A stretch of DNA of 64,000 nt. Origin: Glacieibacterium arshaanense. Its GTDB lineage: Bacteria; Pseudomonadota; Alphaproteobacteria; Sphingomonadales; Sphingomonadaceae. Positions 1-9,316 of this stretch are shown here, piece by piece. The translations under genes and the position numbers were made by a program. The stretch's first letter is position 1. Every line of letters begins with the position of its first letter. The stretch lies in NCBI RefSeq assembly GCF_004681125.1, contig NZ_SIHO01000002.1, positions 970,563 through 1,034,562 on the forward strand, read 5' to 3'. The notes under the pieces are model-generated. The model had not been told where the DNA came from and made no database searches. It saw nothing but the letters and a program-made list of their open reading frames with translations.

Positions 1-333
1 CCCGCCCCAGATCGACCCGCCGGCTTCCTGTTCGGCCTGGAAGCAGCGCGTCCGCACCCAGCGGTTGCGGTAGCTGGCGGTGCCGTTCCGGAAGTCGATC
101 TGGTGGATCATGCCGTCGCCGTCGAACGGATGGTAGCGGCCGAGCGGGTGGTGCAGCTGGTTCTCGGTGTTGCGCAGATAGACGCCGTCGATGTCGGTCG
201 GGATCTTGCCCTCGATGACATCGAGGTCGGTCGCGGTGACCTCTTCATGCTGCGGCGTCCACGCGCCGTTGAGATAGGGGTGGTTGCTCGGCTGCAGCGA
301 CGACTTCACGCGCGGGAATGTTTCAAGTTTCAT
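1..333 (-). CDS. Carotenoid oxygenase family protein (N-terminal part)
   Basis: This is the first 111 codons of a gene that runs off the left edge. The ATG is the complement of 331-333. Around residues 50-81 it reads GVYLRNTENQLHHPLGRYH, then PFDGDGMIHQIDF. This is the conserved N-terminal blade of the RPE65/lignostilbene dioxygenase/carotenoid cleavage oxygenase family, non-haem Fe(II) enzymes that cleave a C=C bond in carotenoids, apocarotenoids or stilbenes. The four iron-binding histidines lie further downstream in this family and are outside the window, so activity cannot be judged. It has no signal peptide, so it is probably cytoplasmic. It points away from the next gene, leaving 165 bp of shared upstream DNA. 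A link to the carotenoid genes at 37-44 kb is possible but not shown by position. The family call is firm; the substrate is unknown. Confidence 0.85.
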   Translation of the reverse strand, partial: MKLETFPRVKSSLQPSNHPYLNGAWTPQHEEVTATDLDVIEGKIPTDIDGVYLRNTENQLHHPLGRYHPFDGDGMIHQIDFRNGTASYRNRWVRTRCFQAEQEAGGSIWGG

Positions 334-498
334 GGCATCATCCCAAATGGTCCGGCAGCGTCGCAACGGTCGCGCTGCCGTGAATTTATCCGCCAGTGAT
401 ATTGACGTTGCGCGGGCAGGGCAAGGTCGATGGCGGGTGATTGACTTGGGTGCAGCGCTGCCGCCAATGATGCGGCAAGCAAACAAGGGGAAGCGACC

Positions 499-1257
499 AT
501 GGCCATGAATATCGAAGGCTGCACCGCCATCGTCACCGGCGGCAACCGCGGCATTGGCGAAGGCTTTGTCACCGAGCTGCTCGAAGCCGGCGCGGCGCGG
601 GTCTATGTCGCGGCGCGGCAGTTGGCCGATGCGCAGGCAGCAGCCAGCCGCGACCCACGACTGGTGGCGATCGAACTCGATGTGACGCGCGAGGATCAGG
701 TTGCCGCCGCCGCTGCGCGGTGCACCGACGTCAACCTGCTGGTCAATAACGCCGGCGCCTTTGCGATGACGACGTTGCTGACCGCGCCCGACCTGTCGGC
801 GCTGCGCAGCGAAATCGACACCAACTACATCGGCATGGTGTCGATGGTGCGGGCGTTTGCGCCGATACTCAAGGCCAATGGCGGCGGCGCGGTGGTCAAT
901 GTGCTGTCGGCGGGCGGCATCGTCGCGGTGCCGGTGATGGGCGGTTACAGCCCGTCGAAGTTCGCGGCGCGCGCCGCATCGGACTGTTTGCGCGCCGAGC
1001 TGGCGCCGCAGGGCACGCAGCTATCGGCGCTGATCGTCGGCTCGGTCGATACCCGCATGGCCGACCATGTCACCGGCATCGACAAGGCCTCCCCGCGCGA
1101 CATTGCGCGTGCCGGGCTGCTCGCGGTGCGCCGCAACATCGCCGAACACGACACCGACCGCCATGCCATCGAGGTGCGCGCGTTCAACGCGCGCGACCCG
1201 CATACACTGGCCCGGTCAATGGCGAAGCCGTTCCTCGATGCGGCGCGCAAGGCCTAG
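499..1257 (+). CDS. SDR family NAD(P)-dependent oxidoreductase
   Basis: A 252-residue classical short-chain dehydrogenase/reductase. The cofactor-binding glycine motif TGGNRGIG lies at about residues 13-20, the NNAG motif at about 85, and the catalytic Tyr/Lys signature appears as YSPSKFA at about 150. The length is normal for the family, and there is no signal or membrane segment, so it is a cytosolic NAD(P)-dependent oxidoreductase of unknown substrate. The ATG at 499 follows a purine-rich AGGGGAAG; an in-frame ATG two codons later is the alternative. The gene converges on kup, and the two stop codons share the four bases CTAG at 1254-1257. It is monocistronic as far as can be seen. Confidence 0.88.
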   Translation: MAMNIEGCTAIVTGGNRGIGEGFVTELLEAGAARVYVAARQLADAQAAASRDPRLVAIELDVTREDQVAAAAARCTDVNLLVNNAGAFAMTTLLTAPDLSALRSEIDTNYIGMVSMVRAFAPILKANGGGAVVNVLSAGGIVAVPVMGGYSPSKFAARAASDCLRAELAPQGTQLSALIVGSVDTRMADHVTGIDKASPRDIARAGLLAVRRNIAEHDTDRHAIEVRAFNARDPHTLARSMAKPFLDAARKA

Positions 1258-3167
1258 ATCGCGACCTGGCTGCCGAGCTCGACGACACGGTTAATCGGCA
1301 GCTTGAAATAGGCCATCGTCGGCTCGGCATTGCGCATCATCAGCGCGAACAACTGCTCACGCCAAGCCGACATGCCGGGATGCGCGCTGCTGATCAGCGT
1401 CTCGCGGCCGAGGTAGAAGCTGGTCTCCAGCATGCGGAAGCCGGCGCCGCAGCCTTCGACCTTGGCCAGATCGGCGGGCACGTCGATATCGTCCATGAAG
1501 CCGTAGCGCAGGACAATGCGCCAGAAGCCATCACCGAGCTCTTTGACCGAGGTGCGCTCGGCCGCAGGGATGTGCGGGATGTCGTCGATCGCCACGGTCA
1601 GGATGATGTTGCGGGCGTGGAGTACCTTGTTGTGCTTGAGGTTATGAAGCAGCGCCGGCGGCACGCCTTCGGCACTCGCCGCGAGGAACACCGCGGTGCC
1701 GGGCACATGCACCGCCGAAGTCTGCGCCGACTTGACGAACAGCGGCAGCGGCAGCGCACTTTCGGCAAGGCGCTCGCGCATCAGCTTGCGGCCGGCCGCC
1801 CAGGTGGTGAGCAAGGTGAAGGCAATCGCGCCGACGAGCAGCGGGAACCAGCCGCCATCGGGGATCTTGGTGAGGTTCGAGGCGAAATAGGCGCCGTCCA
1901 CCGTCAGGAACAATGCCGTCAATGCACCCGCCAGCCAACGGTTCCAGCGCCATACAGTGAACGCCAATATGCCGAACATGCAGCTGGTGATGAACATCGT
2001 GCCGGTCACCGCGATCCCGTACGCCGACGCCAGCGCTGTCGAGGTGCCGAAGCCGAGCACGAGCGCGATGACCAGTGCCAGCAGCGACCAGTTGACCATC
2101 GGGATATAGATCTGTCCGGCAGCGCGCGCGCTGGTGTGGAGGATGCGCAGCCGCGGCAGGAAGCCGAGCTGGATCGCCTGCTGCGTCACCGAGAAGGCAC
2201 CCGAAATCACTGCCTGGCTGGCGATGATGGTGGCGAGCGTCGCCAGCCCGACCAGCGGCAGCCGCGCCCATTCGGGCGCCATCAGGTAGAAGGGGTTGGC
2301 AACGCTGGCGGGCGTCGTCAGCAGCAGCGCGCCCTGGCCCATATAGTTGAGCATCAGGCACGGGAAGGCGATCCACAGCCATGCCAGCGCAATCGGCCGG
2401 CGGCCGAAATGCCCCATGTCGGCATAGAGCGCCTCGGCGCCGGTCACCGCGAGCACGATGGCGCCGAGCGCCAGAAAGCCAAGGCCGGGGTTGAGCAGGA
2501 AGAAGTGGAAGCCCCAGTACGGATTGAGCGCGCCGAGGATGTCGGGGTGAACGACGATGTTGGTGACACCGAGCACCGCCAGCACCGCAAAATAGACCAG
2601 CATCACCGGCCCGAAGATGTTGCCGACGCGCGCCGTGCCGTGCGCCTGGATGACGAAAAGCCCGACCAGAATCCCGATCGAAAGCGGCAGCACCAGCGCC
2701 GCCAGCCGGCCATCGACAACTGTCAGCCCCTCGACCGCCGACAAAACCGAAATCGCCGGTGTGATGATCGCGTCGCCGTAGAACAGCGCCGTCGCCAGCA
2801 CGCCGAGCAGGATGACGAACGGCGACCAGCGCGTCGTGCCGAGGTGACGCGACACCAGCGCCAGCAGCGCCAGGCTGCCGCCTTCGCCACGGTTGTCGGC
2901 GCGCAGGATGATCAGCACGTATTTTAGCGTCACGACGATCATCATCGTCCAGAACACCAGGCTGATGACGCCGAAGATGTGCGGTTGGTCGACCGGCAGC
3001 GGGTGCTGGCCGATGAAGCTTTCCTTCAGCGCATACAGCGGCGAGGTGCCGATATCGCCGAACACAACTCCGATGGCACCGATCGCCAGCGTCGCGAGGC
3101 CGTCACGCGGGGCGTGGTGCGCGGGGGAGCTTTCAGGCGCGATACTGGTACTGGCCACTGTGGGCAT
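1254..3167 (-). CDS. kup: Potassium transporter Kup
   Basis: Kup/HAK/KUP-type potassium uptake protein, an inner-membrane K+/H+ symporter of about 12 membrane segments followed by a cytoplasmic C-terminal domain. The N-terminal signature [20 protein letters not shown] and the later [17 protein letters not shown] are diagnostic. With the ATG at 3167 the protein has 637 residues, the usual family length. The frame stays open far upstream over the divergent kinase gene, but that extension is Arg/Ala-rich and has no Kup homology, so it is not part of the protein. ATGs at 3182 and 3194 are alternative starts. The gene lies back to back with a KdpD-like/KdpE pair across 141 bp, which suggests that this two-component system may control K+ uptake here. 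Confidence 0.93.
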   Translation of the reverse strand: MPTVASTSIAPESSPAHHAPRDGLATLAIGAIGVVFGDIGTSPLYALKESFIGQHPLPVDQPHIFGVISLVFWTMMIVVTLKYVLIILRADNRGEGGSLALLALVSRHLGTTRWSPFVILLGVLATALFYGDAIITPAISVLSAVEGLTVVDGRLAALVLPLSIGILVGLFVIQAHGTARVGNIFGPVMLVYFAVLAVLGVTNIVVHPDILGALNPYWGFHFFLLNPGLGFLALGAIVLAVTGAEALYADMGHFGRRPIALAWLWIAFPCLMLNYMGQGALLLTTPASVANPFYLMAPEWARLPLVGLATLATIIASQAVISGAFSVTQQAIQLGFLPRLRILHTSARAAGQIYIPMVNWSLLALVIALVLGFGTSTALASAYGIAVTGTMFITSCMFGILAFTVWRWNRWLAGALTALFLTVDGAYFASNLTKIPDGGWFPLLVGAIAFTLLTTWAAGRKLMRERLAESALPLPLFVKSAQTSAVHVPGTAVFLAASAEGVPPALLHNLKHNKVLHARNIILTVAIDDIPHIPAAERTSVKELGDGFWRIVLRYGFMDDIDVPADLAKVEGCGAGFRMLETSFYLGRETLISSAHPGMSAWREQLFALMMRNAEPTMAYFKLPINRVVELGSQVAI

Positions 3168-3308
3168 CCTTGCTGGTTGCATTGACCGCTGCATTGCGCC
3201 CAACGGGCGTAAGGATGCGCGGGGTGACCGGCGCCAAAGCCATAAGGATTGCGTAAAGGTCGCGTCGGGTGCTGGCTGACGCGGGCGGCACGGTATAGGC
3301 TGCACCCC
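3168..3308. promoter_or_regulatory. Divergent promoter region kup / kdpD-like
   Basis: 141 bp between two divergent starts. A TATAGG at 3294-3299 sits about 9 bases before the GTG start of the kinase gene, the spacing expected of a -10 element for a leaderless transcript. No clear -35 and no Shine-Dalgarno sequence is visible for that gene. KdpE-type regulators bind AT-rich DNA, but no convincing KdpE box can be named. Low certainty. Confidence 0.3.
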
Positions 3309-4775
3309 GTGAACCGCATCGAACTCCGCGCGACCGCTGAAACGCTGCTCATGGTGGCTGCGGTGACCGGCATCGGGCTGGCCTCGCATGGCCGCATCCC
3401 GACATCGGCTATGGACCTGCTCTATCTGGTGCCGGTCGCGGTCGCGGCGCGGCTGCACGGGCTGGGGCAGGGCATCATTGCCGGCATCGCCTCGGCGCTG
3501 GCGTACAACTTCTTCTTCGTGCCGCCGCTCCGCACGCTGCGCATCGATGACAATGAGAACATCGTCACCGTCATCGCGCTGCTGGCGGTGGCCGTGTTCA
3601 CCAGCCGGCTGACCGCGCAACTGCGGAGCCAGGCGCGCGATGCGCAAGCGGCGGCAATGCGCAATGCCGCACTCGCCAGCTTCGCGCGGCAACTCGCCGG
3701 CAGCAGCGACGAAGTGGCACTGGCGCATGCCATTTGCGCCGAAGCCGCACGCATCTTCGATGCCGATGCGCTGGTGGTGCTGCGCGGGCACGACGTGCCG
3801 CTCGCCGCCGCGCCGCCGTTCGATCGGCTGGCCGGGCTCGATCTGCAGGCGGCGCAACATTGCATCGAAAGCGGCGGTCGCAGCGGCCGTGGCACGGCGA
3901 CGCTGCAGGCCGCCGACTGGAGCTTTGTCGCGCTGCCGACGCCGTCGGGGGTGGTCGGCGCGCTTGGGCTGGCGCGCGGCGACGGGCGCGCACCGGTTGA
4001 CGGCGATGACCCTTTGCTCGCCAGCATCGCGACGCAGGCGGCACTGGCGCTCGAACGCGCTGCGCTGGCGCGCGAACTGCACGACGTCGCCGCGCTGCGC
4101 GAACGCGACCGGTTGCGCGGGGCGCTGCTGTCTTCAGTCGGGCATGATTTGCGGACACCGCTGACGGCGATACTGGCGGCATCGGCGGAACTGCGCGCGA
4201 CCGCTGCCGACCCGGCGCTGGTCGCGACGCTCGACAGCGAGGCACGGCGGCTCGACCGCTATATTGCCAATCTGCTCGACATGGTGCGCATCGAAGCCGG
4301 CGCGATCCGGCTCAACCTCGAACCCGTCGATCTGGTTGATGCAGTGGCCGCCGCACTGCGCGACGTCCGCGGCGGTGAAGACGTGAAGGTCGATGTTGCC
4401 GCCGACTTGCCGCTGGTGCGGCTCGATGCGCAGCTGTTCCACCACATTCTGATCAACCTCATCGACAACGCCCGCCGCCACGGCGCCGGTGCGCCAGTGA
4501 CCATTGCTGCCGCGAAGCACGGCGACGGTTTGACGCTGGCGGTGTGCGATGCCGGACCCGGCCTGCCGCCGGGCAGCGAAGCGCGGGTGTTCGATACCTT
4601 CACGCGCCTCGAAGGATCGGACCGCATCGGCGGCACCGGGCTCGGGCTCGCCATCGTTAAGGGCTTTGCCGAAGCGATGGGGCTGCGCGTAAGTGCCGCC
4701 AACCGTACCGAAGCACGTGGCGCGGCGTTCACGCTGGAACTGCCCGCGCCGTTGCTGCTAGCGGCGGCGCCATGA
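3309..4775 (+). CDS. KdpD-like sensor histidine kinase lacking the N-terminal KdpD domain
   Basis: A 488-residue membrane histidine kinase matching only the C-terminal half of KdpD. It has four membrane segments of the DUF4118 module (about residues 12-100), a GAF-like segment, a HisKA domain with the H-box [13 protein letters not shown] (His about 279), the N-box [12 protein letters not shown], and the ATP-lid glycines DAGPGLPPG and GTGLGLAI. Canonical KdpD is near 890 residues and begins with a KdpD/Usp sensing region, which is absent here. The GTG at 3309 fits because the membrane module starts at once. The frame opens at 3249, but those 20 codons look non-coding. It overlaps the response regulator by ATGA, so the two are translationally coupled. 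No kdpFABC genes are present in the window; kup is the divergent neighbour. Confidence 0.85.
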   Translation: MNRIELRATAETLLMVAAVTGIGLASHGRIPTSAMDLLYLVPVAVAARLHGLGQGIIAGIASALAYNFFFVPPLRTLRIDDNENIVTVIALLAVAVFTSRLTAQLRSQARDAQAAAMRNAALASFARQLAGSSDEVALAHAICAEAARIFDADALVVLRGHDVPLAAAPPFDRLAGLDLQAAQHCIESGGRSGRGTATLQAADWSFVALPTPSGVVGALGLARGDGRAPVDGDDPLLASIATQAALALERAALARELHDVAALRERDRLRGALLSSVGHDLRTPLTAILAASAELRATAADPALVATLDSEARRLDRYIANLLDMVRIEAGAIRLNLEPVDLVDAVAAALRDVRGGEDVKVDVAADLPLVRLDAQLFHHILINLIDNARRHGAGAPVTIAAAKHGDGLTLAVCDAGPGLPPGSEARVFDTFTRLEGSDRIGGTGLGLAIVKGFAEAMGLRVSAANRTEARGAAFTLELPAPLLLAAAP

Positions 4776-5446
4776 CCGGCGCGCGCATCCTGATCGTCGA
4801 TGACGAACTGCACATCCGGCGGCTGCTGCGTGCCAGCCTCGAACGAGCCGGCTACGTCATTGCCGAAGCGGTGACGGCGCGCGAACTGCTGAGCGTGCTG
4901 CCGATCGACAAGCCCGACCTCGTGCTGCTCGACCTCGGCCTGCCCGACCGCGACGGGCTTGAACTGCTGCCGCTGCTCGGCGCCGTGCCCGTCATCGTCG
5001 TGTCGGCGCGCGAATCGGTCGAGGAAAAGGTCGCGGCGCTCGATTTGGGCGCAGTCGATTATGTCACCAAGCCATTCGACAGCGACGAGCTGCTGGCGCG
5101 CGTCCGCGCTGCGCTGCGCCAGCGCCGCGCCACGCAAACCAGCGCCGCAGTGGTGCGCGTCGACGATGTCGAAATCGACCTCGATGCACGCAGCGTCCGC
5201 CGCAGCGGCGCCGAAGTCCACCTGACCCCCAAGGAATACGGCCTGCTCGCCGCGCTCGCTGCACACCCCGGCCGCGTCATCACCCACGGCCAGCTGCTGC
5301 GCAGCGTCTGGGGCCCGGCGCACGAAGCCAGCACCGAATATCTGCGCGTCACCGTGCGCGGGCTGCGCGCCAAGCTCGAAGCCGATGCCGCAGCGCCGCG
5401 GTTGATCCTCAACGAGCCTGGCGTGGGATACAGGCTGGCGAAGTGA
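4772..5446 (+). CDS. kdpE: OmpR/KdpE-family response regulator
   Basis: A 224-residue response regulator. The receiver domain (about residues 5-115) has the acidic pair in ILIVDDE, the phospho-acceptor aspartate in LVLLDLGLPDRDG (Asp about 54) and the conserved lysine in VTKPFDS. The C-terminal OmpR/PhoB winged helix runs from about residue 127 to the end, with the typical LTPKEYGLLAAL and AHEASTEYLRVTVRGLRAKL segments. It is coupled to the KdpD-like kinase by an ATGA overlap and is presumably its partner. The symbol follows the family; the absence of kdpFABC here means the regulon may differ, with kup an obvious candidate. Its stop codon is followed directly by an intergenic palindrome. Confidence 0.88.
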   Translation: MTGARILIVDDELHIRRLLRASLERAGYVIAEAVTARELLSVLPIDKPDLVLLDLGLPDRDGLELLPLLGAVPVIVVSARESVEEKVAALDLGAVDYVTKPFDSDELLARVRAALRQRRATQTSAAVVRVDDVEIDLDARSVRRSGAEVHLTPKEYGLLAALAAHPGRVITHGQLLRSVWGPAHEASTEYLRVTVRGLRAKLEADAAAPRLILNEPGVGYRLAK

Positions 5447-5447
5447 A

Positions 5448-5576
5448 GGGCCTCCGGCGGGCAGGGGCTTGCCCCCTGCACCCGATACTTGCGCCGGTGC
5501 ATCAATCGCCGCGCCGCGTAGTTGGCACTGACCCAATATTTGGGTGCAGGGGCAAGCCCCTGCCCGCCGGAGGCTC
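5448..5576. repeat. Intergenic inverted repeat pair A
   Basis: Left arm 5448-5483 and right arm 5542-5576 are near-perfect inverted copies with 58 bases between them. Each arm also folds by itself through an inner stem (GCAGGGGCTTGCCCCCTGC on the left). The element fills the gap between the convergent kdpE and SDR genes, each arm starting within a base or two of a stop codon. No U-tract is seen. Confidence 0.9.
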
Positions 5577-6344
5577 TTAAACCTCGGCAATCCCCCCGTC
5601 GCACGGCACGACCGCGCCGGTCGTATACGCCGACGCCCGCGACCCCAGGAAGATCGCCACGCCGGCGATGTCTTCGGGCTGGCCGATGCGCTTCAGCGGG
5701 TTGCTGGCGCGTATGGCATCGCCGGCGGTGGCGAGCGTTGCGGCCATCATCTGGCTCGGGAACGGGCCCGGCGCGATGGCGTTGACGAGGATGTGGTCGC
5801 CAGCCAGCCGCTTCGCCAGCTGGCGGGTGAGCATGATGACGCCGGCTTTCGACGCCGAATAGGAATAGGTTTCGAGCGTGGACGGCGCGAGGCCGTTGAT
5901 CGACGCGATGTTGATGACGCGGGCCGGGGCGGCGGCGGTCGCGGCGGCGCGCAGTTGCGGCAGCAGCTTCTGGGTCAGGAAGAACACCGACTTGACGTTG
6001 AGGTCCATGACCTTGTCCCAGCCGCTTTCGGGGAACTCGTCGATCGGCGCGCCCCAGCTGGCGCCGGCGTTGTTGACGAGCACGTCGAGCTTGTCGACCT
6101 TTGCCGCCAATGCGGCGGCGAGGCCTTCGACGCCGGCCATTTCGGACAGGTCGAACGGCAGGCTGGTGCATTTGCCGTGCTTCGAAAGTTCCTCGGCAAT
6201 GCCATCACAGACATTGGCCTTGCGCGACGAGATGAAGACATTGGCGCCGTTTTCGATATAGCCGCGCGCGATCATTTCGCCGATGCCGCGCGAGCCGCCG
6301 GTAATCAGGACATTCTTGCCCTCGACACTGAAAAGATTGCGCAT
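5577..6344 (-). CDS. SDR family oxidoreductase, RhlG-like
   Basis: A 255-residue short-chain dehydrogenase. TGGSRGIG binds NAD(P), NNAGASWGAP contains the NNAG motif, and YSYSASKAG gives the catalytic Tyr-x3-Lys. The stretch around GASWGAPIDEFPESGWDKVM, and the ending with CDGGIAEV, resemble RhlG-type beta-ketoacyl reductases (named in Pseudomonas for rhamnolipid-related hydroxyacyl supply). Many bacteria without rhamnolipids carry such homologues, so only an NADPH-dependent ketoacyl-type reductase is suggested. The frame is open further upstream to 6821, but the ATG at 6344 has a strong ribosome site (AAGGGAGC) and starts the family homology. It is divergent from the alpha/beta hydrolase. 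Confidence 0.88.
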   Translation of the reverse strand: MRNLFSVEGKNVLITGGSRGIGEMIARGYIENGANVFISSRKANVCDGIAEELSKHGKCTSLPFDLSEMAGVEGLAAALAAKVDKLDVLVNNAGASWGAPIDEFPESGWDKVMDLNVKSVFFLTQKLLPQLRAAATAAAPARVINIASINGLAPSTLETYSYSASKAGVIMLTRQLAKRLAGDHILVNAIAPGPFPSQMMAATLATAGDAIRASNPLKRIGQPEDIAGVAIFLGSRASAYTTGAVVPCDGGIAEV

Positions 6345-6428
6345 TGCGATAGCTCCCTTATGGTTGACGCAAACGTCAGTAGCGCCGCGCAGCCAAGCGG
6401 CCAAGGCAAAGCGAAAAGGGGAGTGTGC

Positions 6429-7310
6429 ATGACCAAGGTGAACGCGAACGGCATCAGCATCGAAGTCGAAAGCTACGGGGCGCTCGATGCGCCGACGGTA
6501 TTGCTGATCATGGGACTCGGTGCGCAGCTGACGCTGTGGCCGATCGAGCTTGTTGATGCCCTGGTGGCCCGCGGCTTCCGCGTCGTGCGTTTCGACAATC
6601 GCGACATCGGGCTTTCGACCAAGTTCGACTCCGCGGGTATCCCCGACATGCCGTCGTTGATGATGGCGCTGATGGGCGGCAAGGCGCCCGACATCGCCTA
6701 TACGCTGACCGATATGGCGAATGACGCGGTGGCGGTGCTCGATGCGCTGGGCATTGCGCAGGCGCATATCGTCGGCGCCTCGATGGGGGGCATGATCGCG
6801 CAGCTGGTTGCCGCCAATCACCCGACGCGCACGCGCACGCTGACCTCGATCATGTCGACGACGGGCAACCGCGAACTGCCGCCGGCCAAGCCCGATGCCA
6901 TGGCGGCATTGACCGGCCGCCCGACGACGGCGGACGTCGATGCTATCGTGGCTTTTGGCGTGGCCGCCGCGCGCATCGTCGGCAGCCCGGCCTATCCGGC
7001 CGAGGAATCGCGCCTCACCGCACGTGTCCGCGCCGATTTCGAACGCAGCTTTTCACCCGCCGGCTTTGCGCGGCAGATGGCGGCGATCGTCGCCGACGGC
7101 GACCGTCGCGATCGCAATGCCAGTATCACCGCGCCGACGCTGGTCATCCACGGCGATGCCGATCCGCTGGTGCCGGTTGAAGGCGGCCATGACACGGCCG
7201 CGAGCATCAAGGATGCCGAACTGATGATCATTCCCGGCATGGGCCATGACCTGCCGGTGCAACTCGTCGACCAGATTGCCGACGCGATTGCCAAGGTGGC
7301 GGCGCGCTAA
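6429..7310 (+). CDS. Alpha/beta fold hydrolase
   Basis: A 293-residue cytosolic alpha/beta hydrolase. The nucleophile elbow is GASMGG at about residues 117-122, the acid is likely in HGDADPLVP, and the catalytic histidine in PGMGHDLPV near the C-terminus. The N-terminal LLIMGLGAQLTLWP and the FDNRDIGLSTKFD segment are typical of the subfamily that includes aclacinomycin methylesterase-like and haloalkane-type enzymes, so an esterase or lipase of unknown substrate is the best call. An AGGGGAG sequence precedes the ATG. The gene converges on the following dehydrogenase, sharing CTAA at 7307-7310. Confidence 0.85.
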   Translation: MTKVNANGISIEVESYGALDAPTVLLIMGLGAQLTLWPIELVDALVARGFRVVRFDNRDIGLSTKFDSAGIPDMPSLMMALMGGKAPDIAYTLTDMANDAVAVLDALGIAQAHIVGASMGGMIAQLVAANHPTRTRTLTSIMSTTGNRELPPAKPDAMAALTGRPTTADVDAIVAFGVAAARIVGSPAYPAEESRLTARVRADFERSFSPAGFARQMAAIVADGDRRDRNASITAPTLVIHGDADPLVPVEGGHDTAASIKDAELMIIPGMGHDLPVQLVDQIADAIAKVAAR

Positions 7311-8299
7311 AGTCCGACTTCGCTGCGCGCCGCTTCGTTGTAGAGCGGCTCGCCGGCGAGGTAGCGCCGCAGGTTATCAACGAAGCGCGCCGCACCGCGC
7401 GCCGGCGGGCCGTCGCCGGCGTTTGAACAATGCGCTGTGACGCGGACTTGCGGGTGGTCCCAGTGCCAGCTGTCGGCGGGCAGCGGCTCGACGGGCAGCA
7501 CGTCGAGCACTGCGAACGCCGGCTGCTGGCGCGCCAGCCCGGCGTGCAGCGCGGCGTCATCGACAATCTCGCCGCGCGCTATGTTGATCAGGATAGCGCC
7601 GGGCTTCATCGCTGCGAAGAACGCCGCATCGGCCAGCCCGCGCGTCGCGTCGTTGAGCGGGCAGGCGAGCACCACGACATCGGCATCGGGCAGCCAGGCG
7701 GGGATGTCGGCGTCGGTTCCGAAGCGTGCGACATGCGGGTCGCTGGCGGGATTGCGGCGAATGACATCGAGCTTGGCGCCGAAGGGTGCCAGCCGCGTCG
7801 CGATGGCCTGGCCGATCGGGCCGTAGCCGAGCATCAGCCAGCGCGTTGAGGCGATCTCGCGGAACTCGATGCGCTGCCAGTCGTGCGCAGCTTGGGCTGC
7901 AGCCTGATCGGCAATCGGGTGCAGTAGGCTGAACGCATGCGCGATGACATATTCGGCGATGGCTGGCGACTGCGCGTCGCTCTTGGTCAGTCGCACGCCT
8001 TTTTCCATCAGCTTGCGGAACGCCGGATTGTCGAGCCCGGCGTTGAACAGCTGCACCCATTTGCCGCGCGTCCCCTTCAGGATGACGCGGAAGAAATCGC
8101 CGAGCAGCCCGTCATAGTGCAGGTCTAGGCTCGCCCAGAATATCTCGGGATCGACCTCATCGGCGGCGATGTCAGCGCCGTTGCGGGTGAAAACGCCGCC
8201 GGGGTTGAGGCAGATGATGTCCAGCCCGTCGAACTGCGCCAGTTCGGCAGCGGCACGCGCATGGCCCTTCGCCGACATCAGGACTTGCTTGGTTGTCAT
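7307..8299 (-). CDS. D-2-hydroxyacid dehydrogenase family protein
   Basis: A 330-residue protein of the D-isomer 2-hydroxyacid dehydrogenase superfamily. A degenerate Rossmann glycine motif reads LMLGYGPIGQAIATRL. Next come VVLACPLNDATRGLADAAFF and LINIARGEIVDDAAL, where the conserved Arg binds the carboxylate. The catalytic Glu lies in the VLPVEPLP segment and the catalytic histidine in VTAHCSN. The enzyme probably reduces a 2-oxo acid with NAD(P)H in the cytosol; the substrate cannot be named. It is divergent from trhO with 57 bp between the starts, and its stop overlaps that of the alpha/beta hydrolase. Confidence 0.86.
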   Translation of the reverse strand: MTTKQVLMSAKGHARAAAELAQFDGLDIICLNPGGVFTRNGADIAADEVDPEIFWASLDLHYDGLLGDFFRVILKGTRGKWVQLFNAGLDNPAFRKLMEKGVRLTKSDAQSPAIAEYVIAHAFSLLHPIADQAAAQAAHDWQRIEFREIASTRWLMLGYGPIGQAIATRLAPFGAKLDVIRRNPASDPHVARFGTDADIPAWLPDADVVVLACPLNDATRGLADAAFFAAMKPGAILINIARGEIVDDAALHAGLARQQPAFAVLDVLPVEPLPADSWHWDHPQVRVTAHCSNAGDGPPARGAARFVDNLRRYLAGEPLYNEAARSEVGL

Positions 8300-8356
8300 G
8301 GTGCTGCTCGATTCGCTGGTTCACGGTGGTGCGTCGATTGGTGTAGGACGCGCACG

Positions 8357-9316
8357 ATGAACTTGCCGACCAATTCGCCCGATGTCGAGGCCGCGCCGCT
8401 GCGCGTAGCGGCCTTCTATCATTTTACGCGCTTCGACGCGCCCGAGGCGCTGCGTGCGCCGTTGCTCGACCTGTGCATCGCACACGGCGTCAAAGGCACG
8501 ATCCTGCTCGCGCCCGAAGGCTTCAACGGCACGATTGCCGGCGGTGCTGCGAGCGTCGATGCGGTGGTGACGCATTTGCGCGCGCTCTCCGGGGGTGGCG
8601 ATTTCGAACTGAAGTTTTCGAGCGCCGCGACACCGCCGTTCCTGCGCATGAAGGTGCGCATCAAGCGCGAGATCGTCACGCTCGGTGCGCCCGAGGCCGA
8701 CCCGACGCAGGCGGCGGGCAGCTATGTCGCGGCGGCCGACTGGAACGCGCTGATCGACGACCCCGCGACCATCGTCATCGATACCCGCAACGACTACGAA
8801 GTCCGCGTCGGGACATTCGAGCGCGCGCTTAACCCTGCAACATCGCGCTTTGCCGATTTTCCGGCATGGTTCGATGATTTTGCGGCGCGCTATGCCGATG
8901 GCCCCAAACCGCGCGTCGCTATGTTCTGCACCGGCGGCATCCGCTGCGAAAAGTCGACGGCGCTGCTGCGGGCGCGCGGCTTCGACGATGTCCACCACCT
9001 CCACGGCGGCATCCTGCGCTATCTTGAAACCGTGCCCGCCGACCAGAGCCGCTGGAACGGTGAATGCTTTGTGTTCGATGGCCGTGTCGCCGTCGGGCAC
9101 GGGCTGGCGCCGGGCACGTACCAACTGTGCCACGCCTGCCGCATGCCGGTCAGCGCCGAAGATCGCGCCTCGCCGCTCTACGTGCCGGGCATCAGTTGCC
9201 CGTACTGCCACGATGCCCGTAGCGATACGCAACGCGCCGGCTATGCCGAGCGCGAACGCCAGGTCGCGCGTGCCACCGAACTGGGCATTGCGCACCTCGG
9301 CGACCGCGACGGCTGA
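8357..9316 (+). CDS. trhO: tRNA uridine(34) hydroxylase TrhO (rhodanese family)
   Basis: A 319-residue protein of the YceA/TrhO family. TrhO is an oxygen-dependent enzyme that forms 5-hydroxyuridine at the wobble position of several tRNAs. The N-terminal domain starts VAAFYHFTRF and includes PEGFNGTIAG. The rhodanese domain follows, with IDTRNDYEVRVGTF and the active-site loop FCTGGIRCEKST containing the essential cysteines. A C-terminal CHACR...CPYCH pair of cysteine motifs looks zinc-binding. The frame is open from 8261, but the ATG at 8357 has an AGGA at the right distance and begins the homology. It overlaps the next gene by one base (TGATG), so the two RNA-modification genes form an operon. 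Confidence 0.92.
   Translation: MNLPTNSPDVEAAPLRVAAFYHFTRFDAPEALRAPLLDLCIAHGVKGTILLAPEGFNGTIAGGAASVDAVVTHLRALSGGGDFELKFSSAATPPFLRMKVRIKREIVTLGAPEADPTQAAGSYVAAADWNALIDDPATIVIDTRNDYEVRVGTFERALNPATSRFADFPAWFDDFAARYADGPKPRVAMFCTGGIRCEKSTALLRARGFDDVHHLHGGILRYLETVPADQSRWNGECFVFDGRVAVGHGLAPGTYQLCHACRMPVSAEDRASPLYVPGISCPYCHDARSDTQRAGYAERERQVARATELGIAHLGDRDG

Noticed and set aside
1380-2927. 515-codon plus-strand open frame opposite kup
   Set aside because: Composition is Arg/Gln/His-rich, typical of an antisense shadow in high-GC DNA; kup on the other strand is clearly the gene.
3168-4082. N-terminal extension of the kup frame (942 codons in all)
   Set aside because: It is antisense to the KdpD-like kinase gene, rich in Arg and Ala, and has no Kup homology; the normal Kup length is reached from 3167.
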